Assembly: GCA_964383815.1 (NCBI GenBank)
Contig: CAYLIC010000024.1
Location: 1-34,265, forward strand
Origin: UBA11524 sp964383815
GTDB lineage: Bacteria; Bacillota; Clostridia; Christensenellales; Aristaeellaceae
Length of the DNA: 34,265 nucleotides
Reading direction: 5' to 3'
Below the pieces are notes generated by a model. That model was not told the DNA's origin. It searched no databases and worked only from the letters and a program-made list of their open reading frames with translations. Of the stretch, positions 1 to 7,697 are shown piece by piece; within the stretch, counting starts at the first letter, position 1; each line of letters begins with the position of its first letter. Made by a program: the position numbers and the translations under genes.

Positions 1-2860
1 GGACAGAAATATCCATGCTTGTGGGTTCATGTTTGTTGGTGATGGTAAAGCCGTCTGCTGCATTGCCGGTCACAGCGAAAGTGTAGCCGGTCACATCAGC
101 TTCGGTCACGGTGTAAGTGATTTCCGCATTGTTGCTGTTGTACTTGGGCAGGTTTTCGAAGGTGGCCTTCCAGCCGTCGTTTGCGGTAACTGTCTTGGTT
201 TCCACAACTTCGTTGTCCGCCAGCAGGGAGATGGTCACGCTGTCCGGGCGCAGGTCGTCCCAGTCATCGCCATCGTCCCACTTCTTCTCAACAGAGATGT
301 CCGTGGTCAGGGTGTTGGTGATGTTGAGCATGCCATCGGTGTATGTGTATTTGGCAGTGTAGCCGGTGGGCACGTCCTCCTCCACGCTGTAGGTAATAAG
401 CTCGCCATTCTCATACTTGTACAAATTGCCGAAGGAATACCCCCAGCCACTTTTGGCGTTTGTGGTGGTAGAACCAGCTTTGGTCTTTTCACCATTACCT
501 ACCTGCTTATACAGGTTTACAGTAATGCTCTCCGGGCGCGTTTGGTCAGCATTGTTGCCATCAACCCAGGACTTGGTGCCGTAAATCTCAACCTTTTCCG
601 GGTCGTGGGTGTTGGTAAAGATGAAGTTCGTTTCATCGAAGGAGCTAGTGTAGTCTTCCACTTGATCTTCAGTTAAGGTGTAAGTGATTATCCTGCCGCT
701 GTCGGCATACTTGGGCATGTCTTCGAAGGTGTACGTCACCTGATCTTTGGTCAGGGTTACCTTTTTCACTTCGCTTCCGTCTGCGTACAGCCTGATGGTA
801 ATACTTGCCGGGCGTTTACCATCCCGGTTGTCGTCATCTTCCCATATCTTCTTCACATCGATGTCAACAACAGCAGTGTTGGTGATGGTGAAGCCGTTTG
901 TTGCATCGCCGGTCACGGCGGATTGATAGCCAGGCACCTCATCCTCGGTGACCTGGTAGGTAATCCCATCCTGCAGGCCTTTAAACGTGTACGTCCACTT
1001 GTTGTCCTGCGGGAGCGTCACCGTACCCACAGGATTTGTCCTGTCGCTGCCACTCCACAGCTTCACGGTAATGCTGCCATGTTGATCATCATCGATGCCG
1101 TCATTCCACTTCTTGGTAACCGTCACAGAGGTGTTGCCCGCCTTCAGGCTCAGCGCCGTCCGGGGCATCGGGCAGGCCGTATGGTGGATTTCCATGCCGG
1201 AGGTTACCTCCTGGGCCACTAGGGTTGCGGCGTTGACTGCCTCCACGGCTTCAATCTTTCCCTGAGGCGCCAGCACCAGGCCACCATGCCCGCTGCCCAC
1301 ATACACTGTGCCAGTAAAGGGGGTAATGTTGCCGTTATCATCATTGGTAACAATGTTCCAAATCACGCGCTGAAAACTCTGAAACTGTCCAGCATTAAAG
1401 TCATTCGTGCCTGCGTGCTCCAGGTTTCCATCGGCGGTGTGTATCCGCATCTCCGTGCCGGTCATGTAGAAGGAAGTTACGTTTTCTGGCACAAATACGT
1501 TCATCACTGCGTATTCCTTGTCTGCCAGGGGAAGTCCGTCATCGGTAAAGCTGCCCCGATTCTCCGGCTGGATCGTTTCCAGATTCAGTGTGTAGTCATT
1601 ATTATAGTTTTTTTCAAGGCCTACGTTGTAGAAGGAAACCACATTCCCGCTGGCATCCTTGGTGCCCTTCAGGGTTGAATTACCATCATCAGAAGGCATG
1701 CCAAAGGCGTTCAGCTTCGCCGTTTCTCCATTAGAAGCACTCGCCAGCAGCTTGGACAGCTCCGTCATCCGTGCCAGAGCGCCGGTCCCTGCATTGCCTG
1801 CCAGGTCGTGTTCTGTGCTGTCGGTGTCCGTCAGTTCTGTGATGACCAGCTCGTGATACTTGTCGTTTTCCTTCACATAGAATCCACGCGCCGGGTTGCC
1901 GCTCTGGCAATAGCAATAAACATTCTCAAATAGATAATTTATTCCATCGTCAAGCTGAATATACGCCTGGAACAAATGTTTGCCGTTTACTTCGATTGGC
2001 TTTTCCATATGGTATTCTTTTGTTCCGGATGTTTCGTTGAATTGATAATCATGCGTCACTGCACCCTGTGAGGTCATGGTTCCTTGATCCATGTAGTTCA
2101 GCTTGCTTCCATCGGCCTTGATGGGCTGGAAGAAGACTCCGCTTTTATCCCGCAGGCCGATTTTGATATTCTCACCCCGGACGGTCAGCCCATGATAAAG
2201 GCCACCATTCTGGAACAGCTTCACGCCATTTGCTTCGTAGAATGGGTTACTGCTATCAATTTTACCGATATAGGAGTTGGAAATATCATTGTCCACCGAA
2301 AACGTACCAACGTCCACTTTAAAGCCTTTATACTTTGCAGGAGCGGTCACCGCGCCATTGTTGTCCACAAATTTTGCACTCAGCTGTGTATTCCCCAGCA
2401 TGTCGTAATCCGAGAATCTGGGGAAGTAAAAGAAAACCTCCGTCTTGTTGTTTTTCACATCAACAGTTGTCCTTGTGCCCGTTATCTCGGTACCATAGTT
2501 AAACAGGGCAACTTCCACATTGTCCAGTCCATGGTTCTCCGGCAGCGTCAGCTTGGCACGCACAGCGCCAAGGGTATGAGTCGCCAAAATGGGTTCGTCC
2601 CCCGTCTTGTTCAGCTCGTCCACAAAAATGTTGGCCTCGGAGTGGCCGTTTTGCGTATACTTCTTCGCCACCACGCCGTAGTTCCACAGCTCGCCGTAAT
2701 TCTTGCCGTCATAGTCGAAATTGATATAGTTCAGCAAGTTCGCCAGCTTGACATCCGCCGCGTTCCAGGTCATATCCGCGCCCGCAGGCACAGCAAAACC
2801 CAGCGCCATCACCGCAACCAGCACCGCCACAAGCAACCTACGCTTCACAGTGAACACCAT
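1..2860 (-). CDS. Cna_B-repeat collagen-binding / choice-of-anchor-A surface adhesin (C-terminus outside window)
   Basis: The minus-strand frame stays open for 953 codons from 2860 to the left edge, so the C-terminus and any sorting signal are missing. Residues 1-28 are a signal peptide (KRR, hydrophobic core, cleavage near PAGA/DM). Residues about 30-570 resemble the choice-of-anchor-A/collagen-binding head; its end has the family-like pattern GGLVLAP...EIHH. Four Cna_B domains follow at about 574-660, 661-750, 751-846 and 847-944, and a fifth begins at the edge. Each has a Lys in an early KKW/KIW/KSW strand, a late Glu (VTE, LTE or VEE) and a terminal ITN or FTN Asn, as expected for isopeptide-locked Cna_B folds. 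The role is probably surface adhesion or a pilus-like stalk. The start is uncertain: ATG 2860 lacks a good ribosome site, while GTG 2848 has AGGA 11 nt upstream and gives a cleaner signal peptide. Confidence 0.9.
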   Translation of the reverse strand, partial: MVFTVKRRLLVAVLVAVMALGFAVPAGADMTWNAADVKLANLLNYINFDYDGKNYGELWNYGVVAKKYTQNGHSEANIFVDELNKTGDEPILATHTLGAVRAKLTLPENHGLDNVEVALFNYGTEITGTRTTVDVKNNKTEVFFYFPRFSDYDMLGNTQLSAKFVDNNGAVTAPAKYKGFKVDVGTFSVDNDISNSYIGKIDSSNPFYEANGVKLFQNGGLYHGLTVRGENIKIGLRDKSGVFFQPIKADGSKLNYMDQGTMTSQGAVTHDYQFNETSGTKEYHMEKPIEVNGKHLFQAYIQLDDGINYLFENVYCYCQSGNPARGFYVKENDKYHELVITELTDTDSTEHDLAGNAGTGALARMTELSKLLASASNGETAKLNAFGMPSDDGNSTLKGTKDASGNVVSFYNVGLEKNYNNDYTLNLETIQPENRGSFTDDGLPLADKEYAVMNVFVPENVTSFYMTGTEMRIHTADGNLEHAGTNDFNAGQFQSFQRVIWNIVTNDDNGNITPFTGTVYVGSGHGGLVLAPQGKIEAVEAVNAATLVAQEVTSGMEIHHTACPMPRTALSLKAGNTSVTVTKKWNDGIDDDQHGSITVKLWSGSDRTNPVGTVTLPQDNKWTYTFKGLQDGITYQVTEDEVPGYQSAVTGDATNGFTITNTAVVDIDVKKIWEDDDNRDGKRPASITIRLYADGSEVKKVTLTKDQVTYTFEDMPKYADSGRIITYTLTEDQVEDYTSSFDETNFIFTNTHDPEKVEIYGTKSWVDGNNADQTRPESITVNLYKQVGNGEKTKAGSTTTNAKSGWGYSFGNLYKYENGELITYSVEEDVPTGYTAKYTYTDGMLNITNTLTTDISVEKKWDDGDDWDDLRPDSVTISLLADNEVVETKTVTANDGWKATFENLPKYNSNNAEITYTVTEADVTGYTFAVTGNAADGFTITNKHEPTSMDISV

Positions 2861-2888
2861 CCTAACAAAAGAACATAGTCCATTAACA

Positions 2889-2917
2889 TTTGTACCATTA
2901 TCTTGTTCATATGTCAA
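2889..2917 (-). promoter_or_regulatory. Sigma-A promoter of the adhesin gene
   Basis: On the minus strand TTGACA (2917-2912) is followed by a 17-bp spacer and TACAAA (2894-2889). Transcription would begin near 2882, giving a leader of only 20-35 nt. Confidence 0.75.
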
Positions 2918-3040
2918 GGTCTCCACCCCTGAAAATCGCAAGAAATCAACCATATTTCGCAAAAAATATGTTACAGGACTGTATCACAGGCTGCGCAAAA
3001 CGGCAGGCGAAAAGTCATCCGCCATCCGCAGATTTCCCGC

Positions 3041-3071
3041 ATGTAAACCTTCCATTAATATTAATGTAAAC
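3041..3071. repeat. 14-bp palindrome inside an 8-bp direct repeat, possible operator
   Basis: CATTAATATTAATG (3053-3066) is a perfect palindrome. The octamer ATGTAAAC occurs at 3041-3048 and 3064-3071, flanking or overlapping it. It lies about 55 nt upstream of the small ORF at 3121 and between the adhesin promoter and the HTH gene, so it could be a binding site for a regulator. This is inference from symmetry alone. Confidence 0.35.
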
Positions 3072-3120
3072 GTTTGAAAAAGCAGGAAACCGGAAAACAT
3101 ATGCCCGAGGTGATGAACAG

Positions 3121-3285
3121 GTGCCCAGCCCGCGCAGGTATCCGCCCATTCCTGTCCTTGTGAAGCAGCAGGACAAGGAAGCAGCACAAAGGATGATGAA
3201 CTGCATTCTGGCTGAACTGATCGCAAGCTACCTTGAATCCCTTTCCGCCCAACAGCAGGAATGGATCCGGGGTAGCAAATTATAG
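3121..3285 (+). CDS. Possible 54-aa hypothetical protein
   Basis: A GTG-initiated ORF has GAGGTGAT 8 nt upstream (3107-3112), an excellent ribosome site, and stops at TAG 3283. The product begins with a proline/arginine stretch (residues 1-11) and continues as a likely amphipathic helix rich in Gln, Ala, Leu and Glu (15-49). I do not recognise the family. It converges with the HTH gene, with 18 nt between the two stops. The competing ATG at 3101 in another frame gives only 20 codons. Confidence 0.4.
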   Translation: MPSPRRYPPIPVLVKQQDKEAAQRMMNCILAELIASYLESLSAQQQEWIRGSKL

Positions 3286-3303
3286 TAGAAGGAAAATCCA
3301 ACG

Positions 3304-3795
3304 TCACCCTTTTTCCTTAAACTCCATAATCATCTCATACACAGCTCTCGGTGGCCTGGAAAGGCCTTTCCGCCACTGGGATACCGCATATTCCTTTGCC
3401 CCAAACCGTTCATGCAGCTTGCATATGGGCAAGCCTGTTGAAGCGATATAGGCATTCACATCCTCCCCCATTGTTCCTCCGTCGATCCATTTCAGGTAGT
3501 CGTCCAGATACCTGTCCTCCTCAAGCCCAAGGGCCACAGCCGCCTTTTTCAAGTATTCAGTGTCCAGCATATCATCCGGTGTCATCCTCTCCTCATGATA
3601 CTTAATCGTCCTTGCCGGAATGCCCATTTGTTTTGACAGCATCGCAGCCGACCAGCCCTGTAGCAGCCTGTCCTTGCGAATCCTCCCAACAATGGTGTCC
3701 GGCTCTTCGCATAAATACTTCTCATCACTGGGATATTCCCTGCGGCCTTTCGCCAAAGGCTGAATCGTTACCTGGAAATCCGCTTCTGCTCTCAT
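3304..3795 (-). CDS. Two-domain helix-turn-helix (XRE/Cro-like) regulator
   Basis: This 163-aa cytoplasmic protein has an XRE-like helix-turn-helix at about residues 35-70: IRKDRLLQGWSAAMLSKQMG is the first part, with the recognition helix around IPARTIKYHEE. A second HTH-like segment at about 110-158 has IASTGLPICKLHERFG and then AVSQWRKGLSRPPRA. Such tandem-HTH proteins occur on genomic islands and as local regulators; the target is unknown. The ATG lies only 8 nt after the stop of the broken lonB reading frame and has a weak ribosome site, so it may be read from the lonB transcript. The gene occupies the place where the rest of lonB should be, which suggests it arrived with the rearrangement that truncated lonB. 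Confidence 0.65.
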   Translation of the reverse strand: MRAEADFQVTIQPLAKGRREYPSDEKYLCEEPDTIVGRIRKDRLLQGWSAAMLSKQMGIPARTIKYHEERMTPDDMLDTEYLKKAAVALGLEEDRYLDDYLKWIDGGTMGEDVNAYIASTGLPICKLHERFGAKEYAVSQWRKGLSRPPRAVYEMIMEFKEKG

Positions 3796-3803
3796 TGACG
3801 AAC

Positions 3804-4250
3804 TTATCTCAGCAATGCATCTGCAATGGCTCTTTCGTCAAAGCGGATGCAGGTGGCATCCATCTCGATGAAGGGTGCATCCTTCATGAAAGGTGTGCCC
3901 TTCGACTTTTTCGCGGCCTCCAGCACCAGGCGGGCGGCACAGGTCTTGCCCACGCCTGGCGGGCCGTAGATAAGCACATGCTGAGGGTTGGCGCCGCAGA
4001 GGATGGCTTTCAGGGACTTGATGCCATCCTCCTGGCCCACAATGTCCGCGAATGTTTCCGGCCTCACCCGCTCTGATAAGGGTTCCGACAGGCGAATTGA
4101 GCGCATGCGGCTCAGCTTTTCCATTTCCCTGCTGCCTTCCCGGCGCACCGCTGGTGTATTCCGCTTCTGCTGCTTCAACTGCCGGTAAAAATAGACGCCC
4201 ACCACCACCGTCACTGCCAGCTGAATCAAGATCAGCACCAGATTGAACAC
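3804..4250 (-). pseudogene. lonB: Truncated lonB: N-terminal part of the LonB ATP-dependent protease
   Basis: The 148-residue product has an N-terminal membrane anchor (about residues 1-22), a basic linker, and the LonB AAA+ start: SLSEPLSE-like RLSEPLSE, VRPETFADIVGQEDGIKSLK, CGANPQHVLIYGPPGVGKT (Walker A), RLVLEAAKK, and ATCIRFDERAIAD. Similarity ends at ALLR followed by TAA, where intact LonB continues (DPLIGSV...). Walker B, sensor motifs, the arginine finger and the Ser-Lys protease domain are all absent; intact family members are about 550 aa. GTG 4250 is the likely start because GGAGGG sits 6 nt upstream, whereas ATG 4256 directly abuts it. LonB is a forespore-associated protease in Bacillus. 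Here it is probably non-functional unless a second copy exists. Confidence 0.75.
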
Positions 4251-4340
4251 TTTCATCCCTCCATTTCTGTGGATAGCATGGGCAGTTCCGCTCCAATCAT
4301 GTTTGAAAAAAAAGGAAATGTATTTTGCAGGTTTCATTAC

Positions 4341-4357
4341 ATGCATAATTCATGCAT
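4341..4357. repeat. Inverted repeat ATGCAT-5-ATGCAT in divergent intergenic region
   Basis: Two self-complementary ATGCAT hexamers are separated by AATTC, about 90 bp upstream of the lonB fragment and 115 bp upstream of the exopolysaccharide operon's -35 box. It may be an operator, but nothing ties it to a named regulator. The rest of 4251-4455 is AT-rich and shows no clear ORF. Confidence 0.3.
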
Positions 4358-4455
4358 CTCCTGCCTATGTGTTACAATTTTGCAACTTTTCTTGCTTTCC
4401 CGGCACATTTTGTCCATCCGCGGCTTGCTTTTCGGCATACATATGCAATAAAATG

Positions 4456-4484
4456 TTGCATTCGTTGCAAATACAGCGTATAAT
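4456..4484 (+). promoter_or_regulatory. Sigma-A promoter of the exopolysaccharide operon
   Basis: TTGCAT (4456-4461), a 17-bp spacer, and a perfect TATAAT (4479-4484) lie 50 nt upstream of the first start codon. No other convincing promoter was seen before the terminator at 19578, so this probably drives nine genes. Confidence 0.8.
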
Positions 4485-4534
4485 GTGCACAGGTGCAGGA
4501 TGATTATCTTTCGTGTGAAGGAGGCTGACCGCCC

Positions 4535-6127
4535 ATGCGCCGCCGTGGCTATACCATTGCCGTTTCCAGCATGCTCGGGCTTGTGGTGCTGCTGCTTTGC
4601 GCCATGGGGTATGTCGGCTTTCTCCTCCTGTCCAATCCGGCGGAGCAGCCCACGCCGCAGCCCGCTGCGGAAACTGCCGAACCCACCCTGCTGACAGCTG
4701 AGGATTTGCAGCCCGACCGGGATTTGTATTTCCACCAGATTGACGGCACCCTGCAGGACGACAAAGGGCAGCAGGTTACCCTTTCCTCCCTCCGGGGCAG
4801 GCCGGTGGTGCTGCTGTTCTGGTCCAGCTGGTGCGGGGACTGCAAGGAATACCTTTCCGGCGATTTCCCCCATGCCGCCCAGGCCGCCCGGGATGCAGGC
4901 GCTGCCTTCCACCTGGTGTGCCGCGAGGGTATCAGGGGCGACACCCGGCAGGCCGCGGAGGACGTGCTGGCCCGGCTCACCCTGAATGAGTGCACCTGGA
5001 TGGATCCAGACGCGGCGCTGTACCATGCGCTGGGCCTGCACAGCGTGCCTTCCCTGGTCATTCTGGATGCACAGGGGCGGCTGATGCTCTCCGCCGCCAC
5101 CATACCCGATGCCGCCGCCATGCAGGCCATGCTGGCCTATGCCGTCAACCCCCAGGCGCAAACGCTCTCCCTGCTGGATGCCCTGGTGGATGGCTCTGGC
5201 CTGCTGCGCTCCGCCTACAAGGTCAGGGGCGGCGCATTACAGCCGGAGGACAGCCTGCTTTCCGAGAGTCAGGGTCTTCTGCTGCTCTGGGCCGTTGCCG
5301 CTGATGATCAGCCCCGTTTCCGCCAGCTGTGGCAGGGCGTATCCAGCACCCTTTCCCAGGGGGAGCTGACCGCCTGGCAGACCGTGAATGGTCAGCGCTC
5401 CCCTGTCAATGCCGCACTGGACGATTTGCGCATCGTTCACGCGCTGGCCCGGGCGGACAGCCGCTGGGGCGGTTATGCCTCCGCTGCAAGCAGCCGGGCA
5501 CAGGCCCTGTACGATGCCTGCGTCCGCAACGATCTCCTGCGGGATTTCTCCGCCCTGGACGGCAGGGAGATTTCCCCCGGGGTCACCCTGTGCTACCTGG
5601 ACATTGCCGCCATGGATGCCGCCGCAGCCTATGACAGCCGATGGACCCAGACCGCCTGGCAGGCCAGATTGCTGCTGACGAACCCAGATTCCCTGGTGAG
5701 CCAGGCCTTCCCCCTTTACCGCACCGGTTACGATGCTGCCACCGGTACCTTCACCGGCACCCGCCTCCAGATGAATGAGGCCATGGTTACCGTGCTGAAC
5801 GCTGTCCGCGCCGGCATCGCCTTCCCCGAAACCCTCGATTGGCTGGCCTCCGCCCTGTCCGCCGGGCCGCTGTACGCCTATTATGGCGAGGATGGTCAGC
5901 CAATACCCGGCTACCGGTACGAGTCCACCGCCACCTATGCCCTGCTGGTGCAGATTGGCGCCGCCGCAGGCCGGGAGGACATTGCTCTGATGGCCCTTGA
6001 GCGCATGGAGCGCCAGCGCTGCTTCCTCGCGCCGCTTGAGGGCGGATACGGCACCACGGCGGATGACGCCCACTATACCTTCGATGCTCTGCAGGCGCTG
6101 CTGGCCTGGCAGTCCCTTGGCTGGTAA
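4535..6127 (+). CDS. Membrane-anchored thioredoxin-like domain fused to GH8-like glycosidase (YdaJ/PssZ-like)
   Basis: This is a 530-aa protein: N-terminal TM anchor (about residues 7-32), a Pro/Ala linker, a TlpA/ResA-type thioredoxin domain (about 60-205), then a GH8-like domain (about 225-530). The redox centre is W-C100-G-D-C103, and the cis-proline is in HSVPSLVI (P172). In the GH8-like part SESQG carries the likely catalytic acid (E244), and ALDDLRIVHAL (D296/D297) replaces the classical DADLDIA helix. B. subtilis YdaJ and Listeria PssZ are GH8 proteins of the equivalent exopolysaccharide operons and are thought to trim the polymer; the thioredoxin domain is an addition. AAGGAGG 10 nt upstream supports ATG 4535. 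It is the first gene of the operon and should act on the outer face of the membrane. The thioredoxin target is unknown. Confidence 0.85.
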   Translation: MRRRGYTIAVSSMLGLVVLLLCAMGYVGFLLLSNPAEQPTPQPAAETAEPTLLTAEDLQPDRDLYFHQIDGTLQDDKGQQVTLSSLRGRPVVLLFWSSWCGDCKEYLSGDFPHAAQAARDAGAAFHLVCREGIRGDTRQAAEDVLARLTLNECTWMDPDAALYHALGLHSVPSLVILDAQGRLMLSAATIPDAAAMQAMLAYAVNPQAQTLSLLDALVDGSGLLRSAYKVRGGALQPEDSLLSESQGLLLLWAVAADDQPRFRQLWQGVSSTLSQGELTAWQTVNGQRSPVNAALDDLRIVHALARADSRWGGYASAASSRAQALYDACVRNDLLRDFSALDGREISPGVTLCYLDIAAMDAAAAYDSRWTQTAWQARLLLTNPDSLVSQAFPLYRTGYDAATGTFTGTRLQMNEAMVTVLNAVRAGIAFPETLDWLASALSAGPLYAYYGEDGQPIPGYRYESTATYALLVQIGAAAGREDIALMALERMERQRCFLAPLEGGYGTTADDAHYTFDALQALLAWQSLGW

Positions 6128-6167
6128 GCCAGACCCGCGCCCATGCGAAAGGAGGTGTGCCCGGAAG

Positions 6168-7697
6168 ATGCTACGGCTACTCATGCGCGCCCTGGAGGCC
6201 CTGAAGCAGGCCTTTGCCACCCTGCGGAAAAGGACTGCCGCCTTTGACCGGCGCATGCGCAAGCGCTATCGCCCCCGTCGGCTGGCGCTGATAACGCTGG
6301 CGGTCATCGCCGTTACCATGGTCATCACCCTGTTCGTACCGCCATACCTGGGCCTGTCCAACGATGGCAGTTTGGACAGCGCAATGATGGATCTGGGTCT
6401 TGCCCGCATGAACCCGGAGGATGGTGCCGCCTATTTCAGCTATTACGAGCGCACCTTCCGCCTGTCCTCCGGCACAGCCGGGGCGGGCACCACACCTGTG
6501 CTGCTGAAGGTTACCGTGCAGGCCGCCATGGGCCTGGATGAGCTACTCACCGGGCAGGACGGCATTTTCGACATTCGCTGCCTGGCTGTCATCTATGTGG
6601 CGCTTTACCTGGCTGCCCTGTATCCGCTTTTGTGCGGCGTGCTGTCCCGGGTGAAGCTCTATTCCGAAGGCCTGGTGCTGGCAGTGTTCTCTGCGCTGGT
6701 CTTTGGGGATACCACACTGGTTGTCCGCTTTGCCTCCCTGTACACCCAGCCGTGGGAGCTGATCCTCTATGTGCTGCTGGTGGATGCAGTTTTCCTTATC
6801 CCCTGGAAGAAGGATGCCTGGTTCAGCCATATGATGGTGCTGGCGGCAGCGGTGCTGCTGGTGTCCGTCAATCCCTATTGCTCCGCCGCCATCCTCATGC
6901 TCTCCGCCATGTACTGGGTACTGGTGAAGCGCCGGACCGATGCCATCCACCGCGTGGCCTATGTGCTTTCCGCACTGGTGCTGTGCGTGGTTAGCGTGGT
7001 GGGTATTGGGCAAATGCTCAACAGCCAAACCAGGCAGGACAAGTACAACCAGATGACCCGCGGCGTGCTGTTCCAGTCCGCCAACCCAGAGGACTCGCTG
7101 GCCTTTTTCGGCATCGAGCCTCGCTACAGCGTGCTGACAGAAACCTATGCCGAGCAGAGTTTTCCCGTGGCAGACGTGAACACCGGCGTGCTGGATGAAG
7201 GCTTCCTGGACAAGTACACCACGCCGGATGTGCTCCTGTACTACCTGAGCCATCCGCTGGAAATGGTCGGCCTGTTCGATGTGGGCGTCAGCAGCAGCTT
7301 TGACGCCAGATGGGACTACAGCGGCAATTACGAGCAATCCGCCGGCATGCCCCCAAGGGCCAAGGCGCTGCTGGTGTCCCTCTGGTCCACCTTCAAGGAG
7401 CAAAGCGCACCCCGGACAGCTGCCCTGGTGCTGCTGCTGGCTGTGGGCTTCCTGTTCTTCCGCCGCGGAAAGACCGCCGATACCCCGGAGGGCGAGGCGG
7501 AGAGCACCTTTACCATCCTGTGCGTGCTGCTGTTCCTGTTCTCCGTTGTGCAGATGATGACCCTGCTCATCATGACCGGGGACAGCCAGCTGGTGCGCCA
7601 GAGTTTCCTGATGGGCATGTTTATTGATGTGATGTTCGTGCTCTTTGTCTCCGAGGCGCTGCACAGAACAAAGATTATCGACATTGATGGGGAGTGA
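6168..7697 (+). CDS. Polytopic membrane protein, GT-C / WsfD-like hexosyltransferase family (single module)
   Basis: The frame is open from 5997, but GGAGG at 6151-6155 and the end of the previous gene at 6127 place the start at ATG 6168 (509 aa). A basic cytoplasmic N-terminus (1-40) is followed by roughly ten hydrophobic segments. The first loop has NDGSLDSAMMDLGLARM (from about residue 65), like the acidic first loop of GT-C enzymes. A large extracytoplasmic loop from about residue 290 (YNQMTRGVLFQS, EDSLAFFGI, then LLYYLSHPLEM) is homologous to two loops in the 1004-aa protein encoded at 13603. The family resembles proteins annotated as glycan hexose transferase WsfD. It probably transfers a lipid-linked sugar outside the membrane; substrate unknown. 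It is inserted between the YdaJ-like and YdaK-like genes and overlaps the next gene's ATG (TGATG). Confidence 0.7.
   Translation: MLRLLMRALEALKQAFATLRKRTAAFDRRMRKRYRPRRLALITLAVIAVTMVITLFVPPYLGLSNDGSLDSAMMDLGLARMNPEDGAAYFSYYERTFRLSSGTAGAGTTPVLLKVTVQAAMGLDELLTGQDGIFDIRCLAVIYVALYLAALYPLLCGVLSRVKLYSEGLVLAVFSALVFGDTTLVVRFASLYTQPWELILYVLLVDAVFLIPWKKDAWFSHMMVLAAAVLLVSVNPYCSAAILMLSAMYWVLVKRRTDAIHRVAYVLSALVLCVVSVVGIGQMLNSQTRQDKYNQMTRGVLFQSANPEDSLAFFGIEPRYSVLTETYAEQSFPVADVNTGVLDEGFLDKYTTPDVLLYYLSHPLEMVGLFDVGVSSSFDARWDYSGNYEQSAGMPPRAKALLVSLWSTFKEQSAPRTAALVLLLAVGFLFFRRGKTADTPEGEAESTFTILCVLLFLFSVVQMMTLLIMTGDSQLVRQSFLMGMFIDVMFVLFVSEALHRTKIIDIDGE

Noticed and set aside
29..2878. Several plus-strand reading frames opposite the adhesin
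   Set aside because: They mirror the minus-strand adhesin codons, have no ribosome sites and show no recognisable domains; the minus frame is continuous and full of Cna_B motifs.
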